NCBI GenBank assembly: GCA_016213785.1
Contig: JACQZQ010000103.1
Location: 1 to 64,000, forward strand
Direction of reading: 5' to 3'
DNA: 64,000 nt
Source: Acidobacteriota bacterium
Lineage (GTDB): Bacteria > Acidobacteriota > Blastocatellia > Chloracidobacteriales > JADJPF01
Part shown: positions 1 through 9,119 of the stretch, in pieces
Position numbering within the stretch: position 1 is the stretch's first letter
How the letters are laid out: each line of letters opens with the position of its first letter
Program-made: the position numbers and the translations under genes
The notes under the pieces: model-generated
Databases searched by the model: none
What the model saw: the letters and a program-made list of their open reading frames with translations, nothing else
Told to the model about the DNA's origin: nothing

Positions 1-149
1 GAGGGGTCTTCATCGCCTTTGCCACCTTTATCAGTACCATCATCTGTACTTCCGCTATCTATCTGAGGAGCAATCACTTGTTCTATTTCTTCAATATTGA
101 AATCTAGATCATCATTGGTAACATTTGACAAAATATTTTTACCTCCCAT
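1..149 (-). CDS. RiPP-like precursor peptide, copy 1 (partial, cut by window edge)
   Basis: Read on the minus strand from ATG at 149-147, preceded by an AAGGAAAA ribosome binding site. The visible 49 residues start MGGKNILSNV and then carry the block NDDLDFNIEEIEQVIAPQ shared with the two neighbouring microgenes. A Gly/Asp/Lys-rich stretch follows (IDSGSTDDGTDKGGKGDEDP) and the frame is still open at base 1, so the C-terminal core is not visible. The shared leader with a divergent tail is the usual layout of precursor families of ribosomally made, post-translationally modified peptides. The F-N-I-E element resembles the F-N-L-D box of class I lanthipeptide leaders. No enzyme is visible to assign the class; this is inference from leader conservation and context. 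Confidence 0.6.
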   Translation of the reverse strand, partial: MGGKNILSNVTNDDLDFNIEEIEQVIAPQIDSGSTDDGTDKGGKGDEDP

Positions 150-193
150 CAGTTTTCCTTTCTAACATCGTTTTTTCTAAAAACACTTAAACA

Positions 194-349
194 CTAGCAA
201 CACCAAGCTTTACGACTACAGCTAACACCTTTGTCAGAAGCTTCTGGGTCAAAGGAATCGCCATCACTTATTTGAGGAGCAACAACTTGCTCGACTTCCT
301 CAATACTAAAATCTAAATCATCATTAACGAAAGTATTTGTATTTTCCAT
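194..349 (-). CDS. RiPP-like precursor peptide, copy 2 (51 aa)
   Basis: A complete 51-residue microgene, ATG at 349-347 with GAGGAAAA five bases upstream, stop TAG at 196-194. Residues 9-26 are the leader block NDDLDFSIEEVEQVVAPQ, followed by an acidic spacer (ISDGDSFDPEASDK) and a C-terminal GVSCSRKAWCC. The tail has three Cys, two Ser, one Trp and basic residues, while the leader is strongly acidic, which is the charge split expected of a modified-peptide precursor. The tail matches that of copy 3 except that one Ser is Cys and one Val is missing. Lanthionine rings between Ser and Cys, or another thioether or disulfide, are possible; the sequence alone cannot decide. There is no Sec-type signal peptide. 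Confidence 0.72.
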   Translation of the reverse strand: MENTNTFVNDDLDFSIEEVEQVVAPQISDGDSFDPEASDKGVSCSRKAWCC

Positions 350-387
350 GAATTTTCCTCTCTATATTTTTTTAAAGTACTTAAACA

Positions 388-540
388 CTAGCAACACCAA
401 GCTTTACGACTAGAGCTAACAACACCTTTATCAGGGTCATCTGGGCTATCGCCATCATCTACTTGAGGAGCAACTACTTGTTCGATTTCCTCAATATTAA
501 AATCTAAATCATCATTAACGAAAGTATTTGTATCTTCCAT
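388..540 (-). CDS. RiPP-like precursor peptide, copy 3 (50 aa), first in the array
   Basis: A complete 50-residue microgene, ATG at 540-538 with AAAGGAAAG upstream, stop at 390-388. It carries the leader NDDLDFNIEEIEQVVAPQ at residues 9-26, an acidic spacer (VDDGDSPDDPDK) and a C-terminal GVVSSSRKAWCC. It is the promoter-proximal member of three tandem copies spaced 38-44 bases apart. The last 25 or so bases, including the stop codon, are nearly identical to copy 2, as expected after recent tandem duplication. Conservation is concentrated in the leader and the tail, with the acidic spacer free to vary, which argues for a real peptide and not chance ORFs. Confidence 0.72.
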   Translation of the reverse strand: MEDTNTFVNDDLDFNIEEIEQVVAPQVDDGDSPDDPDKGVVSSSRKAWCC

Positions 541-1070
541 GAACTTTCCTTTCTATATCTGATTTTCTGATTTAATACACCTATCCCTAAAAGTCTAAAA
601 AACAATACTAAGTATTATTTTCTTAACCAAGAAATAGAATATTGAAGTATGTTTTGAAAAAGATTTGCTCTACTAGAACCGCAAGTTTGCTTGTGAGGTT
701 TATTGATTATTTAAAATAAAATTTTATGGTATTAAACAACAAGTATTGATCTGAACCAGCTTAAAGTCTCAAATTGAGAATTTTTCAATATTAAAAATTT
801 AATTGTCTTAAGTTAGGACAGAAAAAACTTGTTTGTCAGAATTTGCGAAAGGCAAACTTGGATTGAAGTTTGTGTCGCATATATATAAAACCTACTCGGG
901 TTAAATGTCAACCATAAAAAGTAAGTTTTAAGTACTAATAAGTTAAAAGGAGGTTGCTTAAACAAGCATTAATGCTTAGTATTATAAAAATAGGTGTTTA
1001 TTTTTGTAAATTCTTTAATGGCTAAATCAATCTATTTTATATATGTTAGTTATTAATCAATAGGTTAGAG
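541..1070. other. Intergenic region between peptide array and M50/HlyD gene
   Basis: This 530-base AT-rich stretch separates divergent genes and should hold both promoters. No convincing ORF is present. Two dyads stand out. AATACTAAGTATT at 604-616 lies close to the peptide array. The perfect 14-bp palindrome AAGCATTAATGCTT at 964-977 lies just after an AAGGAGG-like purine run and about 95 bases before the M50 gene. Either could be an operator; no consensus promoter was clear enough to mark. Confidence 0.4.
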
Positions 1071-4000
1071 ATGAATCAATTATCTGAATATAAAACACTT
1101 CAAACACCAGTAATAACAGATCAACATAAATTTACAGAAACTTTCTATGGTCAGCTTGTGACTAACCTGGATGAAGTGTTTGAGGAAATGTTCTTTTCAC
1201 CTCTTGAACAATCTTCTGAAAAAAATTCTTTAGCAACAAGCCAAGTTACTTATGATGAATCTACTCTAAGAATATTGTTTGCTGAAATAGCAGCTATTTA
1301 TATAGAACCTGTAAAAATTTTTATAACTAACTTAAAAGAAAAAAAGGCTTCTTTAGAAGAAAGTCAAATAGCTTGTTGTGCATTAATTGATGTCTCAAAT
1401 GCTGCAAAACAATTAGAACTTTTTACTCTTTCCAATAAAATAAGTTTACTAACCAATGAAATACAACAATGGTCTAATTCAATAAATACAGATATTAGAT
1501 TTATTAAAGAACAGGCCATTTTGTTTATATATGATGAGCTAGTAGAAATACCACCACAAGCTTTTACTATTACAGAAATAAACTCTTCAAATAGAGTAGT
1601 TACAACAGCACCTATTACAAATTCAGCAGTCCATGTATCTGTTGACTTAGCTCCTCCAACTACTAGTACGGCCTTTTATTATTACCCTCCAAGATTACAT
1701 CAATATGTTGAGATTGTAGAACAAATTGAAAAAGAGCAATCTGTATTTTGGTTTAAAGATACTCGTTCAAATAGATACTTTAAGGCAGGTAAAAGAGAGA
1801 GAGAAATAATTTTATTAATTGATGGTAGCCGTACTGTAAAAGAAATCTGTGAAACTATCAAAGAGCAAATGAATCTCAATGTCAAAGTGGCACAGCTTAC
1901 AAAAATTATGACCAAGCTAGATTCTATTGGCTTAATAGACAGTGCTGATGACACAAAGTCAAAAAATAAATCACAAAAAGTTTATCAAGATTCACTTAAC
2001 ATAATGGACACAAAAACATTCCGGCTTACAAACCCGGATCAGTTTTTTACCAAATTAAATAACTTTTTGCCTTGGGTATTTACCAAAACCTTTGTAATTA
2101 GTTCTTTGATCTTGATGGCACTAGTTATGCTCATAGTTTCAAATCAGTATAATGAGTTTTATAATCAAGGATATAGGATAGTTAAAGAGTATGGATTTCT
2201 TTTTAACTATATTTGTTTTCTTATAGTAGTTTCTTTGCATGAAATTGGTCATGGTATAACTTGTAAACATTATGGAGGACGTGTTACTGATGTTGGGGTA
2301 ATAGTTTTTGGGCTTGTTCTTCCAGGTGCTTATTGTAATATCAGCGATATATATTTATTTAAAAATAAATGGCATAGGGTTTATGCTCTGCTGGCAGGTC
2401 TTTATACACAATTTCTTATTGCTACTATAGCTGCCATTGGTGCTTTAATTTTTACCACTCAAACAATTATTTCAGATTTATGTTATATAGTTTTTTTTAG
2501 TGCTACTGCCTCAACGGTTATAAATCTTATCCCACTAATAAAATTAGATGGCTATTATATTTTAACTAATTTACTCGATGAATATAACTTACAAACACAA
2601 GCTATTACATATATTGGAAATATATCTAAATGGTGGCTTTATGGTAACGAAATGCCAAAGCAGTCCCTATCTAAAAACCAAAAACTACTTTATTTAGTTT
2701 ATGGGAGCTTATCTTTATTATTAATTAGGGTATTACCAATACTTTTTATCTTTTTTCTTGTTAATAATCTTTTATTAGGAAAAATAAGTTTTTTTGCACT
2801 TATTTTTGCACCACTTTTAATAAGTAGGTTTTATAAAATTTTGCTAGGTTATTGTTTTTCCTTTCCAAAAGCTTGCTACTCAATAATCAAGATAGCCTTA
2901 CATAAAAAAACAGAATTCCCTCTTCGTCTACGTGCTTTGACAATGTTGCTTACTGCAACAATTTTTCTTGGTATGTTAATAACAAAATGGCCTGAGGCAA
3001 TAGTTACAGAGTGCAGATTTTCTTTCTTGCCAAATAAAAGTATACCTATAACTTGCCCTTCTTCAGGAGTAATAGATAGCATATTAGTCAAAGATCAAGA
3101 ACTAATAAAAAAAGGGCAAACTATTGCTACAATTATAAATTATGATAATGAGATAGAAATATCTAAATTAAAGTCTAAATCTATAGAACTACAATATAAT
3201 AGAGATATCTTAAAAGAAAAAATAAACCAACAAAACAAATTAGTAGAACAAACTCTAGCTTATTTGCAAAATTATCAAGAACAAGTACAAGAAGCTATTA
3301 AACAAGAACAAACCTTTGGTCAGAGACAACCGCAAGAAGGCGATGGAAAAATAAATGAGCTTTACACTAACTTAGAAAGCACAAAAGTATTAATAGACCA
3401 TTACAACACTATAGTTAAAAAGCAAGAAACACTTTTGGCTAAAAATTTGACTCCAGAAATAACAGTCGAAAAAGCAAAGCTTGATTACCAAGTTGCTATA
3501 AAAAAACAACAAGAAGCCCATGCAGCCTTAGCTTTAGCAATTACTAGTTACCAACGCTCTACAAAACAAATCATCACTAAAAAAAATGTACTAGAAAATC
3601 AACTCATTGCAGCAAAAGCAAAAATAGATAAATTAAGAGCAGAGCTTAAACAATTAGATGAAACAACTGAAAATACAAACCTAGAACAGGAATTATTACT
3701 TAAACAAAAACAAGAGCTTAAAATTAAGTCTCCTACTGATGGGATTATTATAGGAGAAAATTTAGCTCAGTCTTTGCAACAACCAAATAATGCTGGCTTT
3801 TTATTATGTAAAGTAGTTGATAGCTCTCAATTAAGAATAGAGATAGAAATACCAGAATGGCAAATTACTAAGATAAATGTTGATAAATTTATCCGTTTGA
3901 AAATAAAAGGAGTAAATGAAAAAGAATTTTTGGTTAAAGTAGAAGCTATTAGCAATGAGGCTATTGTTGGAGCAAACAAACAACGAGTTTATTTAGCATA

Positions 4001-4145
4001 TGCAAGTTTAGAGGATAAAACAAACCTACTAAAACCTGGGCTGCCTGCAATTGCTTATATTGAGTTTAGTAGAGCAAGAGGAATTAATATTATCCTAAAT
4101 AAAATCAAGCAATTTTCTGACTATCCTAGCTGGTGGCCTAATTAG
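1071..4145 (+). CDS. M50-type membrane metalloprotease fused to HlyD-like adaptor arm (putative peptide processing/export)
   Basis: 1024 residues in several parts. The N-terminal 200 residues form an unrecognised helical region. Residues about 225-290 resemble a PqqD/winged-helix peptide-binding fold (R-Y-F-K then L-I-D-G-S-R-T-V-K-E-I). A membrane region begins near residue 340 with the zinc motif HEIGH at 390-394, and N-L-I-P-L-I-K-L-D-G at about 485-494 supplies the third ligand, as in M50 site-2-type proteases. From about 650 a lipoyl half-motif, a long coiled coil (about 690-880), the second lipoyl half and a beta-barrel resemble HlyD-type membrane fusion proteins. Related fusions are known near bacteriocin and RiPP genes, where they are thought to cleave or export peptides. 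The divergent precursor array just upstream supports that role. Start ATG chosen as first in frame; the ribosome site is weak. Confidence 0.75.
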   Translation: MNQLSEYKTLQTPVITDQHKFTETFYGQLVTNLDEVFEEMFFSPLEQSSEKNSLATSQVTYDESTLRILFAEIAAIYIEPVKIFITNLKEKKASLEESQIACCALIDVSNAAKQLELFTLSNKISLLTNEIQQWSNSINTDIRFIKEQAILFIYDELVEIPPQAFTITEINSSNRVVTTAPITNSAVHVSVDLAPPTTSTAFYYYPPRLHQYVEIVEQIEKEQSVFWFKDTRSNRYFKAGKREREIILLIDGSRTVKEICETIKEQMNLNVKVAQLTKIMTKLDSIGLIDSADDTKSKNKSQKVYQDSLNIMDTKTFRLTNPDQFFTKLNNFLPWVFTKTFVISSLILMALVMLIVSNQYNEFYNQGYRIVKEYGFLFNYICFLIVVSLHEIGHGITCKHYGGRVTDVGVIVFGLVLPGAYCNISDIYLFKNKWHRVYALLAGLYTQFLIATIAAIGALIFTTQTIISDLCYIVFFSATASTVINLIPLIKLDGYYILTNLLDEYNLQTQAITYIGNISKWWLYGNEMPKQSLSKNQKLLYLVYGSLSLLLIRVLPILFIFFLVNNLLLGKISFFALIFAPLLISRFYKILLGYCFSFPKACYSIIKIALHKKTEFPLRLRALTMLLTATIFLGMLITKWPEAIVTECRFSFLPNKSIPITCPSSGVIDSILVKDQELIKKGQTIATIINYDNEIEISKLKSKSIELQYNRDILKEKINQQNKLVEQTLAYLQNYQEQVQEAIKQEQTFGQRQPQEGDGKINELYTNLESTKVLIDHYNTIVKKQETLLAKNLTPEITVEKAKLDYQVAIKKQQEAHAALALAITSYQRSTKQIITKKNVLENQLIAAKAKIDKLRAELKQLDETTENTNLEQELLLKQKQELKIKSPTDGIIIGENLAQSLQQPNNAGFLLCKVVDSSQLRIEIEIPEWQITKINVDKFIRLKIKGVNEKEFLVKVEAISNEAIVGANKQRVYLAYASLEDKTNLLKPGLPAIAYIEFSRARGINIILNKIKQFSDYPSWWPN

Positions 4146-4326
4146 CTTGTTTATAAAGTTAACCTATTAAGTTTTCAACTACCTATTATCATACCGTAAG
4201 ACTACCCAAATATCATATTTGTCATATAAAATAATTATGTAAAATTACCAAATTTCATTAGACCTTTTAGTTACAAGCCTAATTACTCTAAAACTATAGG
4301 TTTTAGGTTATATATTTCTTACTTTT

Positions 4327-4392
4327 AAGGTCGTAAAAAATGTTTCAAATATGAACAGAAAAGGTCGTAAAAAATGTGTTCAAATATGAACA
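4327..4392. repeat. Near-identical 31/32-bp direct repeat
   Basis: Two copies, 4327-4357 and 4361-4392, start AAGGTCGTAAAAAATGT and end TCAAATATGAACA. They differ by a single inserted G and have a period of 34 bases. Each contains the dyad GTTCAAATATGAAC (one mismatch in copy 1). They lie in the 340-base gap 4146-4485, which otherwise holds nothing recognisable, about 95 bases before the kinase start. They may be tandem operators, or the footprint of a small duplication. Confidence 0.6.
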
Positions 4393-4398
4393 CATTTT
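4371..4398. promoter_or_regulatory. Perfect 11-bp inverted repeat, operator or terminator
   Basis: AAAATGTGTTC and GAACACATTTT flank a six-base AAATAT loop. The arms pair perfectly and overlap the second copy of the direct repeat. The short T-run makes it a weak terminator for the M50 gene ending at 4145. An operator for the kinase gene starting at 4486 is the alternative. Confidence 0.45.
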
Positions 4399-4485
4399 GA
4401 GCTAACTCATTTGGTTCATTGAGCAGTTTTGATGTATATTTTCTAAATCCTCCCTATTATATTTTGTGTATTACCAAAATTTTTT

Positions 4486-7452
4486 ATGTTACCTACAAAA
4501 ACAATAGAGGATAAAAAGCGTTATAACCAGATTACAGAAATTTTCTTAGAGGCACTTGACTATAAATCAACAGAACGAGCAGATTTTTTGTTAATAGCTT
4601 GTAATGGAGATACTCAACTAAAAACAGAGGTTGAAAAACTTCTTAAAAATAGCGAACTTGCAAAAACCTTTCTAAGCTCACCATTAGTAAAATTAGACTC
4701 ATTAGCATCAAATTTAATAGATGATCTAACAATAGCATCAAAATTAGTTGGCACTGAGGTAGGTAAATACACAACCACTAGAATAATTGGACAAGGTGGC
4801 ATGGGGACAGTTTATGAAGCCATCCGTAATGAAATCCCTAATAGTAGACCTGTTGCAATTAAACTTCTATCTACAGGTATAAATACTAAAAAACTTTTAG
4901 CCCGTTTTCGTATTGAGTACCAAGTAATGGCAAATTTAGAACATCCCTATATTGCACGTTTGCTAGATGGCAATGCTACAAACAATGGAACACCTTATTT
5001 GGTTATGGAGTTAATTAATGGGCAGCCTATAGATAAATATTGTGAATCTCAAAAATTAAATATCACAGAACGATTAAAACTTTTTAACAAAGTTTGTGCA
5101 GCAGTCCAACATGCACATTTAAACCTAATTGTACATCGTGACTTAAAGCCCAGTAATATTTTAGTTACTTATGATGGTATACCTAAATTATTAGACTTTG
5201 GTATTGCAAAAATTATAAAAAATGGAAGTACCTATGATGAGGTTAAGTTGACTCAAACTGGGCTGATGCTAATGACTCCAGCTTATGCTAGCCCAGAACA
5301 AGTATTAGGTAAGCCTATAACAGTATCAACAGATATATATTCACTAGGAATATTACTCTATAAACTACTCACAAATTACCTACCTTATGAAATTACTAGC
5401 AATGCTCCTAAAGATATTGAAAAGATAATTTGTGAATATATTCCTATTAAACCTAGTATTTTTGTTGAACATAATAAAAGTAAAGAACTAAATATTGAGA
5501 GTATAGAAAATAGAAAATTAGCTAAAAAGCTAATGGGTGATTTAGATAATATTGTTTTAATGGCATTACGCAAAGAACCAGAACGTCGCTATAGTTCTGT
5601 GGAACAATTTTCCCAAGATATACAACGTTATTTAGATGGCTTTCCTGTTATTGCTCGCACAGATACTTTTAAGTATAGAGCACATAAATTTATACAACGA
5701 AATTGGCTATATTTATCTATAAGTGCTTTATTAATAATATTAATTACAAGTGGAGTAACAACAACACTTTGGCAAGCAAGAAAAGCTGAGCAGGAAAGAG
5801 AAAAAGTAGCATTACAAACCCAATTATTAGCAGCACAAAGCGAGCTAGCAACAACACGTTCTAAAGATATTCGTGATTTAACTTCTGCGCTACTGTTTAA
5901 GTATAACGATAGTTTAGAAAAAATCGCAGGCTCTACAGCCTTACGAGAAGAAATGATTAATGAAGCATTAAAATACCTAGATAGGCTAAGCAAACAACCA
6001 AATATGGATTTAGAACTACAACATGAGCTTGCTTTAGCCTATCAACGCGTTGGAGATATTCAAGGAAGACCTTTTAGAATTAATACAGGTAATACTTCAG
6101 CAGCTTTAGAGAGCTATGATAAATCACTAGTCTTTTTTGAAGAATTAGCTAAACAAAACCCTAGTAATTTAACCATTCAATCAGAATTTTCCTTTGCATT
6201 AGAAAGAAAAGGAGAAATTTTAGATAGAATCGGTAATACAAACTTAGCAATAAACTATTATCGAAAGGTGTGCAATATTCGTGAGAAAATATTTAACTTT
6301 AATCGTGAAAATAAACAAAATAGTTATTCCTTAACTAGTTCTTTTATCAGAATGGGCGACGTTTTGCAATCAACTGGTGACTTTATTGGAGCAATGGAAT
6401 TTTATTGTAAGGCATTAAAAATCCGCAAAGGATTAGTGTCACAAGACTCTAATAATGAACAATTTAGAAGAGGACTAGCAGTTATTTACACTAGGTTTAT
6501 AGTACTTTATGAAGCAATACATAATTTAATGGCTCAAGATATTAATAATATTAATAATACTGATAATGTAGCAATTACAAATGAATTATTAGAAAGATCC
6601 CTCCACTATAACCAACTGATCACAGAAAACGCAAAACATGCTTTATCTAAAGAAAAAGAAAATCCTTTTCTACAAAGCGAATTAGCTGGATGTTATATGC
6701 AAAATAGTGTTGTTTTGCGTAAAAAAGGCCAACTAACAAAATCTATCGCATTGTTAAAAGAAGCTATCTCTATGTTAAATAAATTAGTAACAGACGATCC
6801 TAGTAATAAACAATACTCTTTTTTATTAGCTGATGCTTATAGAGAAATGGGGAAAGTAAATCTTGAGAATTATAATATTAAACAAGCTATTAATTTTTCT
6901 AATAAAGCTGAACAAATATATCAAAAATTGTTAAACCACGATCCTAACAACGTTACAATCCCATATTACTTGACTGATGTATATAACTCATTAGCAATAA
7001 GTTATATAAAAAAAGGAAGTAATAACAAAGCAGAAAAATATTTAACAATATCTTTTGGTTTATGTAAAAGTTTAATAATAAAAAACCCAATAAACATTGA
7101 CTTTCAGCTTGGTTTTATAACTACCTTAAATCAATTAACAACATTATTAGTTAAAGAAAGCAAAGAAGATAAAGCTACTAAAGTTTTAGTAGAAGTATTA
7201 GAACACTACCAAACAATAGTTATAAAAAAACCCTCTGCTATAGAATTAGCTAGCTGTGCTTGGCTTTTGTCTAATTGTGAGCCTAAACATTTTCGTAATC
7301 TAGCTCTAGCAAAAAAATATACAGAGCAAGCTGACAAAATCAGCAATAGGAAAAACCTAGTAATTATTCTAGGTTTATCAGTAGGGAGAGACCCATTAGA
7401 GTTAAAACAAATACAAAGTTCAATTAAAGAATTTCTTAAATGTAATTTTTAG
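4486..7452 (+). CDS. Transmembrane Ser/Thr protein kinase with TPR-rich sensor tail
   Basis: 988 residues. After an N-terminal helical segment with the R-A-D-F-L-L-I-A-C and E-V-E-K-L-L pattern typical of acidobacterial/planctomycete kinases, a full Hanks-type domain is visible: glycine loop GQGGMG at 102-107, Lys126, HRDLKPSN from 217, DFG at 237-239 and ASPE at 268-271. A single membrane helix lies around 413-432. The remaining 550 residues, probably on the outer face, are TPR-like helical pairs with repeated A-x2-Y-x-K-A/S patterns. It phosphorylates Ser/Thr on unknown targets. Such kinases often sit next to ECF sigma factors of the X6 type, as here with the gene at 8418-8987, suggesting joint signalling. 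All catalytic residues look intact. Confidence 0.88.
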   Translation: MLPTKTIEDKKRYNQITEIFLEALDYKSTERADFLLIACNGDTQLKTEVEKLLKNSELAKTFLSSPLVKLDSLASNLIDDLTIASKLVGTEVGKYTTTRIIGQGGMGTVYEAIRNEIPNSRPVAIKLLSTGINTKKLLARFRIEYQVMANLEHPYIARLLDGNATNNGTPYLVMELINGQPIDKYCESQKLNITERLKLFNKVCAAVQHAHLNLIVHRDLKPSNILVTYDGIPKLLDFGIAKIIKNGSTYDEVKLTQTGLMLMTPAYASPEQVLGKPITVSTDIYSLGILLYKLLTNYLPYEITSNAPKDIEKIICEYIPIKPSIFVEHNKSKELNIESIENRKLAKKLMGDLDNIVLMALRKEPERRYSSVEQFSQDIQRYLDGFPVIARTDTFKYRAHKFIQRNWLYLSISALLIILITSGVTTTLWQARKAEQEREKVALQTQLLAAQSELATTRSKDIRDLTSALLFKYNDSLEKIAGSTALREEMINEALKYLDRLSKQPNMDLELQHELALAYQRVGDIQGRPFRINTGNTSAALESYDKSLVFFEELAKQNPSNLTIQSEFSFALERKGEILDRIGNTNLAINYYRKVCNIREKIFNFNRENKQNSYSLTSSFIRMGDVLQSTGDFIGAMEFYCKALKIRKGLVSQDSNNEQFRRGLAVIYTRFIVLYEAIHNLMAQDINNINNTDNVAITNELLERSLHYNQLITENAKHALSKEKENPFLQSELAGCYMQNSVVLRKKGQLTKSIALLKEAISMLNKLVTDDPSNKQYSFLLADAYREMGKVNLENYNIKQAINFSNKAEQIYQKLLNHDPNNVTIPYYLTDVYNSLAISYIKKGSNNKAEKYLTISFGLCKSLIIKNPINIDFQLGFITTLNQLTTLLVKESKEDKATKVLVEVLEHYQTIVIKKPSAIELASCAWLLSNCEPKHFRNLALAKKYTEQADKISNRKNLVIILGLSVGRDPLELKQIQSSIKEFLKCNF

Positions 7453-7462
7453 TTTACTGTTG

Positions 7463-8320
7463 CTAGGGCTGGTTTGCTGATAAGGTCACTGGGGAACAAT
7501 AAACTTTAGTTGTAAGAGAAGTAACAGGGCCACAATTATCTATTGTCGCATGTATCCCTTCATCTGCCTTAATTGGAGTACCTATTCCATATTTAATAAT
7601 TTCATTTCCATAATAATAGCTAAGAGGTTGCATTACATCGTCAAGACAATTTACTATTTCTACAACTGTAAATAAATTATCCTCATAAGAGCTAATTAGC
7701 GTTTTTGTAGGCGTTTTTTCAGACTCAGTAATAAGAAATAGCTCTTTATTGTCAGGAGAAAAGTTTATTGCACAACCAATATTTTTTCCAACTTCCCCAA
7801 AATCTAGTGTAGGGGTAGAAGAAAAACTTTTATTGTGAAATGTCATATTCGCTAGTTTTCTAGTACCATCAGCACAATCAGCCAAATTATAAGTGCTAAA
7901 GCGCCCTTTAATATGAAATTCGATTCTATAACTAAATTTTGACCAATCTATATAAAGTCCCCTACCAATTGGGCTTAATATAGAATTAGTATAAAGACTC
8001 GATAAATTTGGCATATAGGAAAAAGGGATTAATCTAGAATCCAGATTAGGGTTTATTGCAGGATTTATTTCAAATGATATTTCATTAGTATCACTCAAAA
8101 ATGTGTTTTCACTGTCTATCTGTAAAGAATAAGTTTCTTTGAGAATACCTTGCAAATCATATTTTTTGACAGTTATAGAATTTGACGAAGCCAAAACACC
8201 TAAAACTGCTTTATATGTGCCAGTCGCCTCATCGTCTGTAATATTTAGCAAACACCCTGCCCCACTTATTTTAATACACACTCCATTAAACGGGGTTATA
8301 TGATCAACTTGATTAACCAT
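7463..8320 (-). CDS. Unrecognised 285-aa protein
   Basis: No family recognised. The protein has no signal peptide and no clear membrane helix. It is rich in Asn, Ser, Thr and hydrophobic beta-strand-like stretches, with seven Cys scattered along it, including a C-terminal D-N-C-G-P and V-Y-C-S-P. It ends 10 bases from the convergent kinase gene and starts about 100 bases downstream of the ECF sigma factor on the same strand. Together with the Cys-free beta-rich proteins further upstream it looks like part of one accessory group. ATG start at 8320 is clear; the upstream purine-rich TAAGAGG fits a ribosome site. Confidence 0.6.
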   Translation of the reverse strand: MVNQVDHITPFNGVCIKISGAGCLLNITDDEATGTYKAVLGVLASSNSITVKKYDLQGILKETYSLQIDSENTFLSDTNEISFEINPAINPNLDSRLIPFSYMPNLSSLYTNSILSPIGRGLYIDWSKFSYRIEFHIKGRFSTYNLADCADGTRKLANMTFHNKSFSSTPTLDFGEVGKNIGCAINFSPDNKELFLITESEKTPTKTLISSYEDNLFTVVEIVNCLDDVMQPLSYYYGNEIIKYGIGTPIKADEGIHATIDNCGPVTSLTTKVYCSPVTLSANQP

Positions 8321-8417
8321 AGATATAAAAACCTCTTAGGATATATTTTTAATTTATTGAAATGAAACTATTAAATTCAGAGCTAAAAACTATCGAAGAA
8401 TCAATAACTAATAGTAT

Positions 8418-8987
8418 TTACTTTTTTGCTAATTCTTGATAAAGCCAAGTTTTTGCTACTAACCAGTTACGATCAACTGTACGCGAAGAAACTCCTGTTA
8501 CAATAGCGATTTCATCTATAGACATTCCACCAAAAAAACGCATTTCTACAATTTGGCTATGCATAGGATTAAGCTTAGCTAAATGTACTAGAGCATCATC
8601 TAACATTATCAAATCAAAATCTTTTTCAATAGGCTTATCAAAGGTTTCATCAAATACTAGTCTAGTCATTTCGCCACCATGTTTAGCGCTTTTACGGCTA
8701 CGAGCATGGTCTATTAAAATATGTCGCATTATTTGTGCAGCAACAGCTAAAAAATGTGCACGGTTCTCCCAGTTTACATGTTGCTCTTTAACTAATTTTA
8801 GAAAAGACTCATTTACCAATGCTGTTGGTTGTAAGGTATGATCTTTACGCTCATTTTGCAAATAATTACGGGCTAGACTACGTAGCTCATCATAGAGCAT
8901 TATCATTACTGTATCTAATGCCGCTTTATCACCTTCATTCCAGCGTTTTAATAGCTGTGTTATCTCACCAGGTAAAGGTACAGACAT
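8418..8987 (-). CDS. ECF-type RNA polymerase sigma factor (X6 subgroup)
   Basis: 189 residues, the usual length. The region-2 block L-Q-P-T-A-L-V-N-E-S-F-L-K-L and N-R-A-H-F-L-A-V-A-A-Q-I-M-R-H-I-L-I-D-H-A-R is the hallmark of the ECF-like subgroup common in Acidobacteriota and Planctomycetes. The C-terminal M-R-F-F-G-G-M-S-I-D-E-I-A followed by V-S-S-R-T-V-D-R-N-W is region 4, binding the -35 element. No anti-sigma gene is adjacent; in this subgroup control is thought to go through neighbouring Ser/Thr kinases, and one lies at 4486-7452. It may drive the accessory gene run to its right, but no shared promoter could be shown. Confidence 0.88.
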   Translation of the reverse strand: MSVPLPGEITQLLKRWNEGDKAALDTVMIMLYDELRSLARNYLQNERKDHTLQPTALVNESFLKLVKEQHVNWENRAHFLAVAAQIMRHILIDHARSRKSAKHGGEMTRLVFDETFDKPIEKDFDLIMLDDALVHLAKLNPMHSQIVEMRFFGGMSIDEIAIVTGVSSRTVDRNWLVAKTWLYQELAKK

Positions 8988-9119
8988 AGTTGATCCTAAC
9001 TAATAGTTTACTAAGGTGGAAATTTAACTTATTAGCTAAAGAAAAGCAACTAGAGAAAAGCTAGCATATTTATGCTACTAGACATTATCTAATAGCTAAA
9101 CATATACTAGTTATATTAC

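Noticed and set aside
972-1025. A 17-codon frame after an AAGGAGG-like run, upstream of the M50 gene
   Set aside because: The purine run is too far from the ATG, the palindrome explains the sequence better, and the peptide has no relation to the precursor array.
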